Shown piece by piece: positions 17,611 through 25,416 of a stretch of 38,127 bases of DNA. The stretch spans positions 1-38,127 of the forward strand of contig JACMKX010000002.1 in the NCBI GenBank assembly GCA_014379905.1, given 5' to 3'. The position numbers were made by a program, and so were the translations under genes. Numbering within the stretch: position 1 is the first letter of the stretch; the number at the start of each line of letters is the position of its first letter. The DNA is from Ferruginibacter sp. (GTDB lineage Bacteria > Bacteroidota > Bacteroidia > Chitinophagales > Chitinophagaceae). The notes under the pieces are model-generated. The model made no database searches and was not told the DNA's origin. It was given only the letters and a program-made list of their open reading frames with translations.

Positions 17611-18258
17611 TTAAGCGTACTTAATAATAATACTTTCAATTACATTGGCGGCATCTTCGCATTTGTCGGTAACAATTTCCATTACCTGGTATATCTCTCT
17701 TTTTTTAATTACTTCTTTGGCATCCGATTCCGTAGCGAATAATCTTTCAATACTCATATCAAAAATATCATCCCCCTGGTTTTCTATGCTGTTAATAGCT
17801 ACCAATGCATCGGTGATCTGGCGCATGTTTTTCATGTTCCGTAATTCTGTAACAGCCTTGTGTACATGTTGCGTGCCCAGGGCGATAAGATCACCAAATT
17901 TTTGAATGCCGATATCATCAGGATTAACCCGGTAAAAATTTATTTTTTTGGCAGAAGCGTAAATATAATCTGCGATATCATCCAGGGCACTGGCCAGGTA
18001 GTGAATATCTTCCCTGTCGAAGGGCGTAATGAAGTTTTTGCCTAATTCGGTAAAAATGCGATGGGTATATTCATCATTCACGTGTTCCATATCCTCCAGT
18101 TCTTTGATCATCTTACCCCGGGTATCAAAATCCTGCTCATTTACCACCTCTTTTAGTTTTGCACCCATCTTAACGAGCTCTACAGCAACACTCTCAAATA
18201 ACTGGTAAAAAACCCTGTCTTTAGGGAGGAACACTTTTAATATTGAATTAAAACCCAT
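17611..18258 (-). CDS. DUF47 (PhoU-like) partner of the phosphate transporter
   Basis: 215 residues, all-helical, soluble, matching DUF47/TIGR00153 proteins related to PhoU (LKEVVNEQDFDTRGKMIKELEDMEHVNDEYTH is split around its helices, then FITPFDREDIHYLASALDDIADYI and IYQVMEIVTDKCEDAANVIE). The DIADYI and DKCEDAAN segments are the paired metal-binding E/DxxxD motifs. These proteins are encoded with PiT carriers and are thought to regulate them. It is first in the operon. The divergent intergenic region at 18259-18369 contains an 11-bp-phased Pho-like operator. Confidence 0.9.
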   Translation of the reverse strand: MGFNSILKVFLPKDRVFYQLFESVAVELVKMGAKLKEVVNEQDFDTRGKMIKELEDMEHVNDEYTHRIFTELGKNFITPFDREDIHYLASALDDIADYIYASAKKINFYRVNPDDIGIQKFGDLIALGTQHVHKAVTELRNMKNMRQITDALVAINSIENQGDDIFDMSIERLFATESDAKEVIKKREIYQVMEIVTDKCEDAANVIESIIIKYA

Positions 18259-18319
18259 TACATTTAAATTTGGCCCAAAAATAAAAAGATCGTTTTCTAT
18301 ATCTCTATAAATATAAATG

Positions 18320-18359
18320 GTAATAATTTAGTAACATATAGTTAATATTAAATTGTTAT
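18320..18359. promoter_or_regulatory. Pho-box-like array A (7-bp units, 11-bp period)
   Basis: GTAATAA (18320), GTAACAT (18331), TTAATAT (18342) and weaker TTGTTAT (18353) follow each other at exactly 11 bp. PhoB/PhoP-type regulators bind 7-bp direct repeats separated by 4 bp, and the units resemble the TTAACA core known for Bacillus PhoP. The array lies between the DUF47-PiT operon (-) and the porin remnant (+). It begins with GGTAATAATT (18319-18328), shared exactly with two other intergenic regions. The same -7-like TCACTTTG is found at 18359-18366 here and at 19031-19038. Confidence 0.55.
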
Positions 18360-18369
18360 CACTTTGCGC

Positions 18370-18938
18370 TTGAAAAAACAAGTTGTGCTTAAGAAACTAC
18401 TTTTTATCAGTTTGCTGGCATCCATATGGCTGCAGCTGAGGGTACTCAAACCGGTCCTGCCGGCAATAGCGAAACACCAGCTGCACTGGTAACAGGCAGC
18501 GACGGCTTTTATGCCCGCAAATTTAACGGCGCTTGTTTTTATTTGCTCGGGCATATATTCCGCGATCAACACCAGTTGCTGTTTAAATATGACTGGTACG
18601 ATCCAAATACAGCTGTAAAAGGAAAACAAATAGGAGCTCCCGGCTCCAACTTTTCTTCCGCCGATATAAAATACCATACACTCTGCCTGGGCTATATATA
18701 TTATATAACTCCCAATGTAAAATCAGTGCTTTACTATGCCATGGCTAAAAATGCAACTACACAGCTGGCAGGTTTTACAAAAGATGTGAGGGATAATGTG
18801 TTTATGGCGAGACTGCAATTCCGATTCCAGATGCTGGTTTATAGATACTTGATATCAGATGCTGAATGCTTGATACCCGTTGCAGAATACAAATGCCAGA
18901 AGGATGCTGATCAGAACCCGGTATCCAGAAACCAGTAA
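18370..18938 (+). pseudogene. Phosphate-selective-porin-like remnant, internal deletion
   Basis: A TTG at 18370 opens a signal-peptide-like frame (KKQVVLKKLLFISLLASIW). About 15 codons later the coding frame shifts by two, and from 18426 the sequence reads as the C-terminal part of an outer-membrane porin of the OprP/OprO-like family. It contains GFYARKFNGACFY, HQLLFKYDWYDPNTAV, DIKYHTLCLGYIYYITPNVK and DNVFMARLQFRF. The last Phe (codon 18825-18827) is the C-terminal beta-signal position, but its stop codon is missing and the frame runs into repeats until 18938. Most of the barrel (roughly two thirds of a normal 400-residue protein) is absent. Its position next to PiT/DUF47 and a Pho-like operator fits a former phosphate porin. 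It is probably nonfunctional. Confidence 0.7.
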
Positions 18939-18945
18939 CCAGTAT
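18828..18945. repeat. Degenerate GATACC/GGTATC repeat patch
   Basis: Immediately after the terminal Phe codon of the porin remnant the sequence becomes an irregular series of short related words (CCAGATGCTGG, GATATCAGATGCTGAATGC, GATACC, GGTATCCAGAAACCAG, AACCAGTATC). It looks like intergenic satellite sequence that has replaced the normal stop codon. Confidence 0.5.
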
Positions 18946-18960
18946 CGTTCTTCCTCTTCC

Positions 18961-19022
18961 GTAACATTCGCTTAACATATCGGTAACATTTGCGTAACAT
19001 TCTGTTCATTTTGCGGTAACAT
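18961..19022 (+). promoter_or_regulatory. Pho-box-like array B, five phased units
   Basis: GTAACAT at 18961, TTAACAT at 18972, GTAACAT at 18983 and GTAACAT at 18994 are spaced exactly 11 bp apart. A gap of one unit follows, then GTAACAT at 19016. All face the TonB receptor, ending 8 bp before a -7-like TCACTTTG. The geometry equals tandem Pho boxes (7-bp repeat plus 4-bp spacer). Binding by a PhoB-type regulator is inferred. Confidence 0.65.
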
Positions 19023-19030
19023 TATTATGT

Positions 19031-19038
19031 TCACTTTG
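19031..19038 (+). promoter_or_regulatory. Likely -7 promoter element
   Basis: TCACTTTG resembles the Bacteroidota -7 box TAnnTTTG, with TTG at 19011-19013 as a possible -33 element (17-bp spacing). It lies directly downstream of the Pho-like array and 20 bp before the ATG at 19059, implying a very short leader. Confidence 0.4.
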
Positions 19039-19058
19039 TGCCTCAAAAGAAATCCGAT

Positions 19059-21854
19059 ATGTTCCAAAAGCTATTTGCCCTTTTTATACTATTTTTTATA
19101 TCATTTATTGCCCAATCCCAGGATACTCAATTCTCGGGTAAAGTATTGAATAGCAGGAATGAAATACTGCCAGGGGCGACCATTGTAATAAAGGAGATTG
19201 ATAAACAGCTGGTTACTAATGTGGAGGGAAAATTTACCGTAATCCTGGAAAAAGGTAAAAAATACAGTTTTACATTTTCTAATACGGGTTATACCAGTAA
19301 AACGATAGATGATATCGTATTGTCAGACAATATTATTGACAATTCAATAGAAGTAGTATTGAGTGAAAGCGCCAAAAATGATCTTACCGGCGTTACTGTT
19401 ATTGGTACTTCAAGAAGAAAAGAAAGTACGAACGCTTTGCTGGCTTTTCAAAAAAACAATACTTCACTCTCCAGTGGCCTTGCGGCAGATTTTATACGCA
19501 GAACACCGGACAGGAATACCGGAGAAGTTTTAAAAAGAGTAAGCGGCACCAGCATCCAGGATAACAAATTTGTAGTAATTCGTGGTTTGAGCGATCGGTA
19601 CAACCAGGCGCTCCTCAACAATGCACCACTGCCAAGTTCCGAGCCCGATAAAAAAGCATTTTCTTTTGATATCATTCCATCTTCCATGATAGATAATGTG
19701 ATCATTAATAAAACCGCAACACCAGATTTGCCGGGTGAGTTTGCGGGTGGTTTGGTGCAGGTAAATACAAGAGACATTCCTTTAAAAAATGCCCTGTCAG
19801 TTAGCATATCCTTGGGCTACAACTCACAATCAACTTTTAAAGATTTTACCAGCAATAAAAGAAATTCAACTGATTGGCTGGGTTTTGACAATGGGGACAG
19901 AAGTTTACCTTCTAGCATACCCGATATTGCAGACTACCGTAGCCTGACAGATGAGCAAAAAATTGCTATGTCAAAAAACTTCAATGGCGAAGCATATGTT
20001 GAGCGGAATACAACGGCAGCACCTATCACTACACTAAACATTACCTGGTCAAATACAAAGAAATTTAAAAATGGTGGCGCATTTGGAACAATTGTTTCCT
20101 TATCCCATAGAAAAAGCCAGATCATTTATGATGAAGTGGAAAGAGGGCGTTATGAGCAGGTAAGGACACCGATTTTTGAAGGTAGCGAGATACAAAACCG
20201 CTATGCAGTAAATGCAGGTGCGCTGGTTAATTTCAGCTATGTAAAAGGAAGACATAAAATTTCTTTCAGAAATATATTTAATCAACTGTACGAAGACAAT
20301 TATATCAACAGAACGCTTAATAATACCGGCCGTTTGCAAATAGTATCACTGCGTTCATCTTTTCTCAATCAACGTTCCCTTTACTCTGGTCAGTTAGAGG
20401 GGGAGCACCAACTAACAAAATCTGGCATCAAATTTTCATGGAACGGAAACTTTGCCTACAACTATAAATCACAGCCCGATTTTAGAACGGCACAGTATGT
20501 ACAAAGTATATCTGGTCTCGCTTCCGATTTTCAATTAGATGAAGACGATACCAGGCGTTTTTTCTCTAAGTTAAAAGATTACACTGCTGGTTTTGGCGGT
20601 TCCTTATCTGTTCCTTTTACCATGGGAGGCAAAAAGCAAACCTTTAAAATGGGCGGTAGCAGCTTATTGCGTTTCAGAGATTTTAATGCAAGAGTATTCC
20701 GGTACAAGGCGGCCAGTACAGCAACTGATACAAAAATTCCTTTTGACCAGGCTTTTTTAGAAAGCAACATAAATTCTAATGGATTGTTTTTAGAGGAGCA
20801 AACGCAAAACACAGATAAATACTTTGGTATTTCTGCACTTAATGCAGGTTACCTGATGATGGATAATAAAGTAGGAGATAAACTAAGGTTGATATGGGGC
20901 GTGAGAGCAGAATTTTTTGAGCAATTTTTATCAAGCAGGGATCTTTCTTTAAAAAGAGTAAGAACAAATACAGAAAAATGGGATGTACTTCCATCTTTAA
21001 ACGCTACCTATTCTGTAAATGCTAAAAACCAACTAAGGGGGGCGGTCTCTAAAACAGTAGCACGCCCTGAATTTAGAGAAATAGCCCCATTCCAGTTTTT
21101 TGATTATGAACAAATTTATGGTATCAGTGGCGATACAGGTTTAAGAAGAACTTCTATTACCAATGCTGATTTGCGATATGAGTTCTATCCAAAGTCGGGA
21201 GAAATCATATCAGCCGGTATTCTTTATAAAAAGTTTAAAGACCCTATTGAGTTGAGGATGGATCCGGGAAGCAATGGAGATCGCTGGTTATTTGGTTATA
21301 CCAACGCACAGGATGCTACGCTTGTGGGTGCAGAGTTTGAAATAAGAAAGGGGTTGGACTTCATCAGCGAAAAATTAAAGAACTTCATGTTCCTGGGCAA
21401 TGCAACTGTACTGGATTCAAAAGTTACCGTATCAACCCAACAGGCAAGTGGCGCTAAAACTGATTTAGACAGGCCATTGTATGGTCAGTCGCCTTACCTT
21501 ATTAACGCAGGGTTTCAATATACAGATCCAAAATGGAGCGCTACTTTGTTGTACAACAGGATAGGCCCGAGACTATACCTGGTGGGTGATCCTACAGGGG
21601 CCGGTTTCTATGATATTTATGAAAAGCCAAGGAATCTTTTAGATATGCAATTGGCAAGAAAAGTATTTGCCGGCAAAGGTGAATGGAAAATAACAATATC
21701 AGATATTTTGAATAATAAATATGCCTTCTATGATAATCCATCGGAAAAAGCAGGATATGATTATGATAAAGGTGACAGGATAAATTATTCCTACAAACCA
21801 GGTACAACAATAACCGTAGGATTTACATACGATTTTGATCTTAAAAGAAAATAA
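19059..21854 (+). CDS. TonB-dependent outer-membrane receptor 1
   Basis: 931 residues from the ATG at 19059. A GTG seven codons upstream overlaps the promoter and is rejected. The signal peptide ends near FIAQSQ. A carboxypeptidase-regulatory-like beta-sandwich (about 24-105, SGKVLNSRNEILPGATI) precedes a plug domain (about 120-235, with GEVLKRVSGTSI, VVIRGLSDRYNQALLNNAPL and DLPGEFAGGLVQVNT) and a C-terminal beta-barrel ending in TVGFTYDFDLKRK. It should import a large or scarce substrate using TonB energy. The substrate is not readable from the sequence; the Pho-like array and neighbours suggest a phosphorus compound. It is followed after 35 bp by a lipoprotein gene, as in SusCD-like pairs, although the partner is not SusD-like. 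Confidence 0.9.
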   Translation: MFQKLFALFILFFISFIAQSQDTQFSGKVLNSRNEILPGATIVIKEIDKQLVTNVEGKFTVILEKGKKYSFTFSNTGYTSKTIDDIVLSDNIIDNSIEVVLSESAKNDLTGVTVIGTSRRKESTNALLAFQKNNTSLSSGLAADFIRRTPDRNTGEVLKRVSGTSIQDNKFVVIRGLSDRYNQALLNNAPLPSSEPDKKAFSFDIIPSSMIDNVIINKTATPDLPGEFAGGLVQVNTRDIPLKNALSVSISLGYNSQSTFKDFTSNKRNSTDWLGFDNGDRSLPSSIPDIADYRSLTDEQKIAMSKNFNGEAYVERNTTAAPITTLNITWSNTKKFKNGGAFGTIVSLSHRKSQIIYDEVERGRYEQVRTPIFEGSEIQNRYAVNAGALVNFSYVKGRHKISFRNIFNQLYEDNYINRTLNNTGRLQIVSLRSSFLNQRSLYSGQLEGEHQLTKSGIKFSWNGNFAYNYKSQPDFRTAQYVQSISGLASDFQLDEDDTRRFFSKLKDYTAGFGGSLSVPFTMGGKKQTFKMGGSSLLRFRDFNARVFRYKAASTATDTKIPFDQAFLESNINSNGLFLEEQTQNTDKYFGISALNAGYLMMDNKVGDKLRLIWGVRAEFFEQFLSSRDLSLKRVRTNTEKWDVLPSLNATYSVNAKNQLRGAVSKTVARPEFREIAPFQFFDYEQIYGISGDTGLRRTSITNADLRYEFYPKSGEIISAGILYKKFKDPIELRMDPGSNGDRWLFGYTNAQDATLVGAEFEIRKGLDFISEKLKNFMFLGNATVLDSKVTVSTQQASGAKTDLDRPLYGQSPYLINAGFQYTDPKWSATLLYNRIGPRLYLVGDPTGAGFYDIYEKPRNLLDMQLARKVFAGKGEWKITISDILNNKYAFYDNPSEKAGYDYDKGDRINYSYKPGTTITVGFTYDFDLKRK

Positions 21855-21889
21855 AGACAACTAATAACCTAATCAAAAAAAATAAAACA

Positions 21890-23257
21890 ATGAATTTTTT
21901 TAAAAGCCTGTTAATTGTAGCAACAACCACAGTTTTGGCAACATCTTGCGTAAAAGTAAATTTTGAAGATGATGGTACCGGTGGCGGTGGCGGAGCTAAT
22001 CCGGATGATCCGAATGTAACAAGAGTATTACAGGGATCTTACGAAAGAAGTATAAATCTTGACAATGGTACCTATACCATTAAAGGTTATGTATATTTTC
22101 AGAATGGTACCACCTTAAGCATTCCTGCAGGTGCTATTTTAAAAAGTGATGTGTCTCAAAAGGGTGCCATCATTATTGAAAGAGGCGCAAAAATTGAAGC
22201 ACTGGGCGCTGTAGATAAACCAATTGTGTTTACATCGGGCCGGCCTGCGGGTCAAAGAACAAGAGGCGATTGGGGTGGTATCATTATTTTAGGAAATGCG
22301 CCTACCAACAGGCCATTATCTCCCGCTCCGTTAGTTGAAGGTGGGGTTGACAGAAGATACGGCGGCATAGTAGCTAATGATAATTCAGGTACGCTTCGCT
22401 ATGTAAGGATTGAGTGGGCAGGTATTGCAGCTGAACCAGGTTCTGAAATTAATGGTTTGACAATGGGTGGTGTTGGTAGCGGTACTACTATAGAATATGT
22501 GCAGGTATCTTATGGTAATGATGATGCGTATGAATTTTTTGGCGGAACAGTAAATGCAAAATACCTGGTGTCTTATGCAACATCTGACGATGATTTGGAT
22601 TTTGATTTTGGTTACACAGGAAAAATACAATTTGCAGTAGTACAACGCAGGCCGGAAATTGCAGACTCTGATGCAGGAAATGGAGTAGAAGCAGATAACG
22701 ATGGTTCAGGTAGTGCAGCAATGCCTTATACCCGTCCAATGTTATCAAACATTACATGGATAGGTCCTAATGGCGCCACAGCAACAGATCCCCAAATTAA
22801 CTTTGCCAACAGGTGGAGAAGAGCAGTAAGGTTTGTAGTTACGAACTCTATCATGGCTGGTTTCCCTAAAGGTGGTTTCTCTATGGAAAGTGCTGCTACG
22901 GCGAATGCGTATAATACAGATACATCTATATTCAGCAACAACCTGGTGCACGCTTTGGCAGATGCCTACAAAGTGGATGCAACTGCAGGCGGCGTTATTA
23001 CCGCAGCAGCAGTAAAAACAAAGGCAGAAGCAGCGGGTTGTATTACTTACCCTACCGCTAATGACATAATGCTTACTGCACCGTTTAATTTTGATGCACC
23101 TAACTTTTTACCACAAGTTGGTTCACCGGCATTAGCCGGGGCAAGCTTTACTGGTTTGGATGCTTTCTTTACACCAGTAACACATCGTGGTGCAATGGGC
23201 ACTACCAATTGGTTAACAACTTGGAGCAGCTTTACACCACAAACAAATATTTATTAA
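21890..23257 (+). CDS. Beta-helix lipoprotein partner of TonB receptor 1
   Basis: 455 residues with lipobox LATSC. A Gly/Asp-rich linker leads into a repetitive beta-helix-like body: TLSIPAGAILKSD, GAIIIERGAKIEALGAVDKPIVFTS, GDWGGIIILGNAP, LRYVRIEWAGI, IEYVQVSYGNDDAYEFFGG, then SNNLVHALADAY. This is a recurring Bacteroidota lipoprotein type encoded beside TonB receptors, without an established activity. No pectate-lyase catalytic residues can be assigned. Surface display and substrate capture for the receptor is the likeliest role, by analogy with SusD (inference). It is second in the operon and is followed by a strong terminator. Confidence 0.82.
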   Translation: MNFFKSLLIVATTTVLATSCVKVNFEDDGTGGGGGANPDDPNVTRVLQGSYERSINLDNGTYTIKGYVYFQNGTTLSIPAGAILKSDVSQKGAIIIERGAKIEALGAVDKPIVFTSGRPAGQRTRGDWGGIIILGNAPTNRPLSPAPLVEGGVDRRYGGIVANDNSGTLRYVRIEWAGIAAEPGSEINGLTMGGVGSGTTIEYVQVSYGNDDAYEFFGGTVNAKYLVSYATSDDDLDFDFGYTGKIQFAVVQRRPEIADSDAGNGVEADNDGSGSAAMPYTRPMLSNITWIGPNGATATDPQINFANRWRRAVRFVVTNSIMAGFPKGGFSMESAATANAYNTDTSIFSNNLVHALADAYKVDATAGGVITAAAVKTKAEAAGCITYPTANDIMLTAPFNFDAPNFLPQVGSPALAGASFTGLDAFFTPVTHRGAMGTTNWLTTWSSFTPQTNIY

Positions 23258-23282
23258 GAACGATTCCCTATAAAATAAAGCT

Positions 23283-23313
23283 ACTGCCTCTTTTGAAAAA
23301 AAGAGGCAGTTTT
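23283..23313 (+). terminator. Strong intrinsic terminator after the lipoprotein
   Basis: A perfect 12-bp stem, ACTGCCTCTTTT (23283-23294) / AAAAGAGGCAGT (23299-23310), has a GAAA tetraloop and is followed by TTT. It closes the TonB receptor 1-lipoprotein operon. Confidence 0.85.
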
Positions 23314-23329
23314 GCATAAACAATCATTC

Positions 23330-23815
23330 ATGAAAATAATTAAACATATGCTTGCGCTATTGTTGATAGCGGCTATCGCTTCCTGCACACAAAGCAGCAA
23401 GCAACAAGTAAAAGAAGATACAGGCTTAATAAAGGGATTATCGGGACTTGATTCTGCTGAAGTAATTTTTTACAAAGATCCTTATGGCGATTCTCTTCGC
23501 TACACACGTTTTTTTACTTTCACAACACTTAAAGATTCCTCCACACTCAAAACAATAAAAGCTGCCCTTGCAGATAGCAATTATATAATTAAGGCCGGGC
23601 AACCCGACTGCCGTTCAGAGGGCAAAATAATTCTCCATCTGTCTGTAGAAGTATATAAAACAGTTTATTTCTCTACAAAATGCGATACCTGCTGCTATCT
23701 CTATGTAATTAATGAAGGCCGGTTTGCAAAATTTAGCTTACCGATGGGAGTACGATCGGTGCTAGAAAATGCCAAACTGCTGGCTAAAGAACCTATAGCA
23801 GACAGCACACAATAG
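23330..23815 (+). CDS. Small lipoprotein of unknown function
   Basis: 161 residues from the ATG at 23330; a TTG 18 bp upstream lies in the terminator tail and is rejected. A lipoprotein signal peptide (MKIIKHMLALLLIAAIASC) gives a membrane-anchored mature protein of about 142 residues. Cysteines cluster in QPDCRSEG and KCDTCCYLYV and might form disulfides or bind metal. No named family is recognised. It starts only 17 bp after the operon terminator, so it depends on read-through or a promoter inside that region. Confidence 0.7.
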   Translation: MKIIKHMLALLLIAAIASCTQSSKQQVKEDTGLIKGLSGLDSAEVIFYKDPYGDSLRYTRFFTFTTLKDSSTLKTIKAALADSNYIIKAGQPDCRSEGKIILHLSVEVYKTVYFSTKCDTCCYLYVINEGRFAKFSLPMGVRSVLENAKLLAKEPIADSTQ

Positions 23816-23864
23816 TTACTAAAACAGGCATCTATGAATTGATTTGTGGTAGTATCAAAACTTA

Positions 23865-23883
23865 ATATTAAATAATTGTTACC
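23865..23883 (-). promoter_or_regulatory. Possible Pho-box-like pair, reverse orientation
   Basis: On the minus strand GTAACAA (from 23882) is followed 11 bp on by TTAATAT (from 23871), starting with GGTAACAATT, close to the GGTAATAATT of the other sites. It faces away from the downstream gene at 23906 and is AT-rich, so chance is a serious alternative. Confidence 0.3.
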
Positions 23884-23905
23884 ATTGCCTAACTTTAAGC
23901 ACGCC

Positions 23906-25114
23906 ATGTTTAAAGTGAAAGTTTGTGTAACCATATTGTCGATTGTTTTGTTGCTTTGCCGCACCAGTAACTTATTTGCTCAATCAGCAACTATTAAAGT
24001 CAATTACTTTGGCGATACCATCTCTATTCAAAATAACATTTCCCCCAACATAACATTACAGCAACCGCTAACAAATGACGGGGTAAGCGATTTTTATAGT
24101 GACCTGAATAAACAGGATTATGCCAGCTTGGTGGATGCTATGCTATTGTACAAAGAGAAAAAGCAGCTGGATGATTGGCTGTTCTACCAGCTGGTAAGGA
24201 GAACAGCCCATCAGCTAAGTGCTAAAGAAGACAATTTAGAAAGTTATACTTTATATAAATGGTTTTTGCTGCTCAAATGTGGCTATGATGCGCAGCTTGC
24301 GTTTGCCCGCGGTAAATTATTATTTTATGTACAGAGCAATGACAATATTTATGATATTCCTTTGTTTGAAAAAGATGGTAAACAATATGTTTGTTTAAAT
24401 ATACATGATACCGGCCCGATTGATTTTGTAAAAGATCCACTCACTAAAATAGCTGTAAAAAATATGCCGGCCAATGGCAGTCCTTTTTCTTACAGGGTTA
24501 CCCAACTCCCTGATCATTCCAGTACTGTTTATATAGAAAAAAAATTGAGATTTCAATACCAGGGAACGGAATATGAACACAAAGTAAAGCTTGACCCGCA
24601 GGTGCAAAAAATGTTTAGCAATTATCCTTCAGTAGATTTTGAAACTTATTTCAATATTCCTATGAGCCGGGCCACTTATGGTTCACTGATCCCTGATCTA
24701 AAGAGAAAATTGAAAGGTAAAAAGCAAGCATATGCAATCGATTACCTCATGAAATTTACCCGCAATGCTTTTTTATACCAGGATGACAATATCAGTTTTG
24801 GTAAAGAAAAAAGATTGTCTCCTGAGCAAACCATCATGCACGAATACAGCGATTGCGATGACAGGGCTGCATTGTTTTATTACCTCGTTAAAGAAATTTA
24901 CAATCTTCCAATGATTGTACTGGTGTACCCCTCCCATATCACACTGGCCATCGAATTAGAACAGCCTGTGGGAACGCCTGTGTTATATAAAGGGAAGAAG
25001 TTTTCCCTATGTGAACCAACTCCACAAAAAATAGACCTACCTATTGGAGAAATAATGCCAGGCTTAAAAAACCTGGCTTACCAGGTGGTGTATGAGTACC
25101 TGCCTGCCCCATAA
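23906..25114 (+). CDS. Secreted transglutaminase-like protein
   Basis: 402 residues from the ATG at 23906; a TTG ten codons upstream is rejected. The signal peptide is cleaved near NLFAQS. The C-terminal third resembles the transglutaminase-like fold: YSDCDDRAALFYYLVKEI carries the Cys, and YPSHITLAIEL the His. The usual Asp position falls in LCEPTPQKID, where an Asp is not obvious. Family members are cysteine proteases, amidases or inactive scaffolds. The N-terminal half (about 25-270) is unrecognised. It is followed, after a possible regulatory element, by a terminator at 25264. It lies within the phosphorus region but its role there is unknown. Confidence 0.65.
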   Translation: MFKVKVCVTILSIVLLLCRTSNLFAQSATIKVNYFGDTISIQNNISPNITLQQPLTNDGVSDFYSDLNKQDYASLVDAMLLYKEKKQLDDWLFYQLVRRTAHQLSAKEDNLESYTLYKWFLLLKCGYDAQLAFARGKLLFYVQSNDNIYDIPLFEKDGKQYVCLNIHDTGPIDFVKDPLTKIAVKNMPANGSPFSYRVTQLPDHSSTVYIEKKLRFQYQGTEYEHKVKLDPQVQKMFSNYPSVDFETYFNIPMSRATYGSLIPDLKRKLKGKKQAYAIDYLMKFTRNAFLYQDDNISFGKEKRLSPEQTIMHEYSDCDDRAALFYYLVKEIYNLPMIVLVYPSHITLAIELEQPVGTPVLYKGKKFSLCEPTPQKIDLPIGEIMPGLKNLAYQVVYEYLPAP

Positions 25115-25129
25115 GCAAACATTTTCATC

Positions 25130-25158
25130 ATAACTTTTTGGTAATAATTACTTAATGC
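25130..25158 (+). promoter_or_regulatory. Pho-box-like array C
   Basis: ATAACTT (25130), GTAATAA (25141) and TTAATGC (25152) lie exactly 11 bp apart and include GGTAATAATT (25140-25149). The array is 15 bp after the transglutaminase-like stop but before a terminator at 25264-25296, so any transcript it drives would first be a short RNA. The TPR regulator start is about 260 bp downstream. Confidence 0.45.
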
Positions 25159-25174
25159 TACAAAGGCTTTGGAA

Positions 25175-25296
25175 GAAAAATTTATCTGCATCTTACACCC
25201 GGTTCAATTAATGACGTTAGTAAGTTTTTCCTTAAGCAAATAGCAAGTTTTAATCATGCTTGTACCACCTCTATTCTTATTGGTGGTCTTTTTTTT
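25175..25296 (+). ncRNA. Candidate small RNA between Pho-like box and terminator
   Basis: About 120 nt without a convincing gene lie between Pho-like array C with a TTTG element (25168-25171) and a strong terminator with eight Ts. The only open frame is a 10-codon ATG frame near 25211. The terminator could equally belong to the upstream gene, so a separate RNA is a hypothesis. Confidence 0.28.
25264..25296 (+). terminator. Intrinsic terminator
   Basis: Stem ACCACC (25264-25269) / GGTGGT (25282-25287) with a 12-nt loop, followed by C and eight Ts (25289-25296). It is 150 bp after the transglutaminase-like gene, which is unusually far for that gene alone. Confidence 0.75.
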
Positions 25297-25416
25297 GTGC
25301 TGATTGATGAGTTTCAACGAGCAGTTAATCAAAGATCAGTGGTTATTTAACGGATCTCTGATCTCTGGTAACTAACTACCCGCTTTATTATGATAAAAGA
25401 CTCCGGGCAATACTGT

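Noticed and set aside
18426..18938. Intact 170-residue gene
   Set aside because: Its content is only the C-terminal strands of a porin followed by repeats, and a signal peptide lies upstream in another frame.
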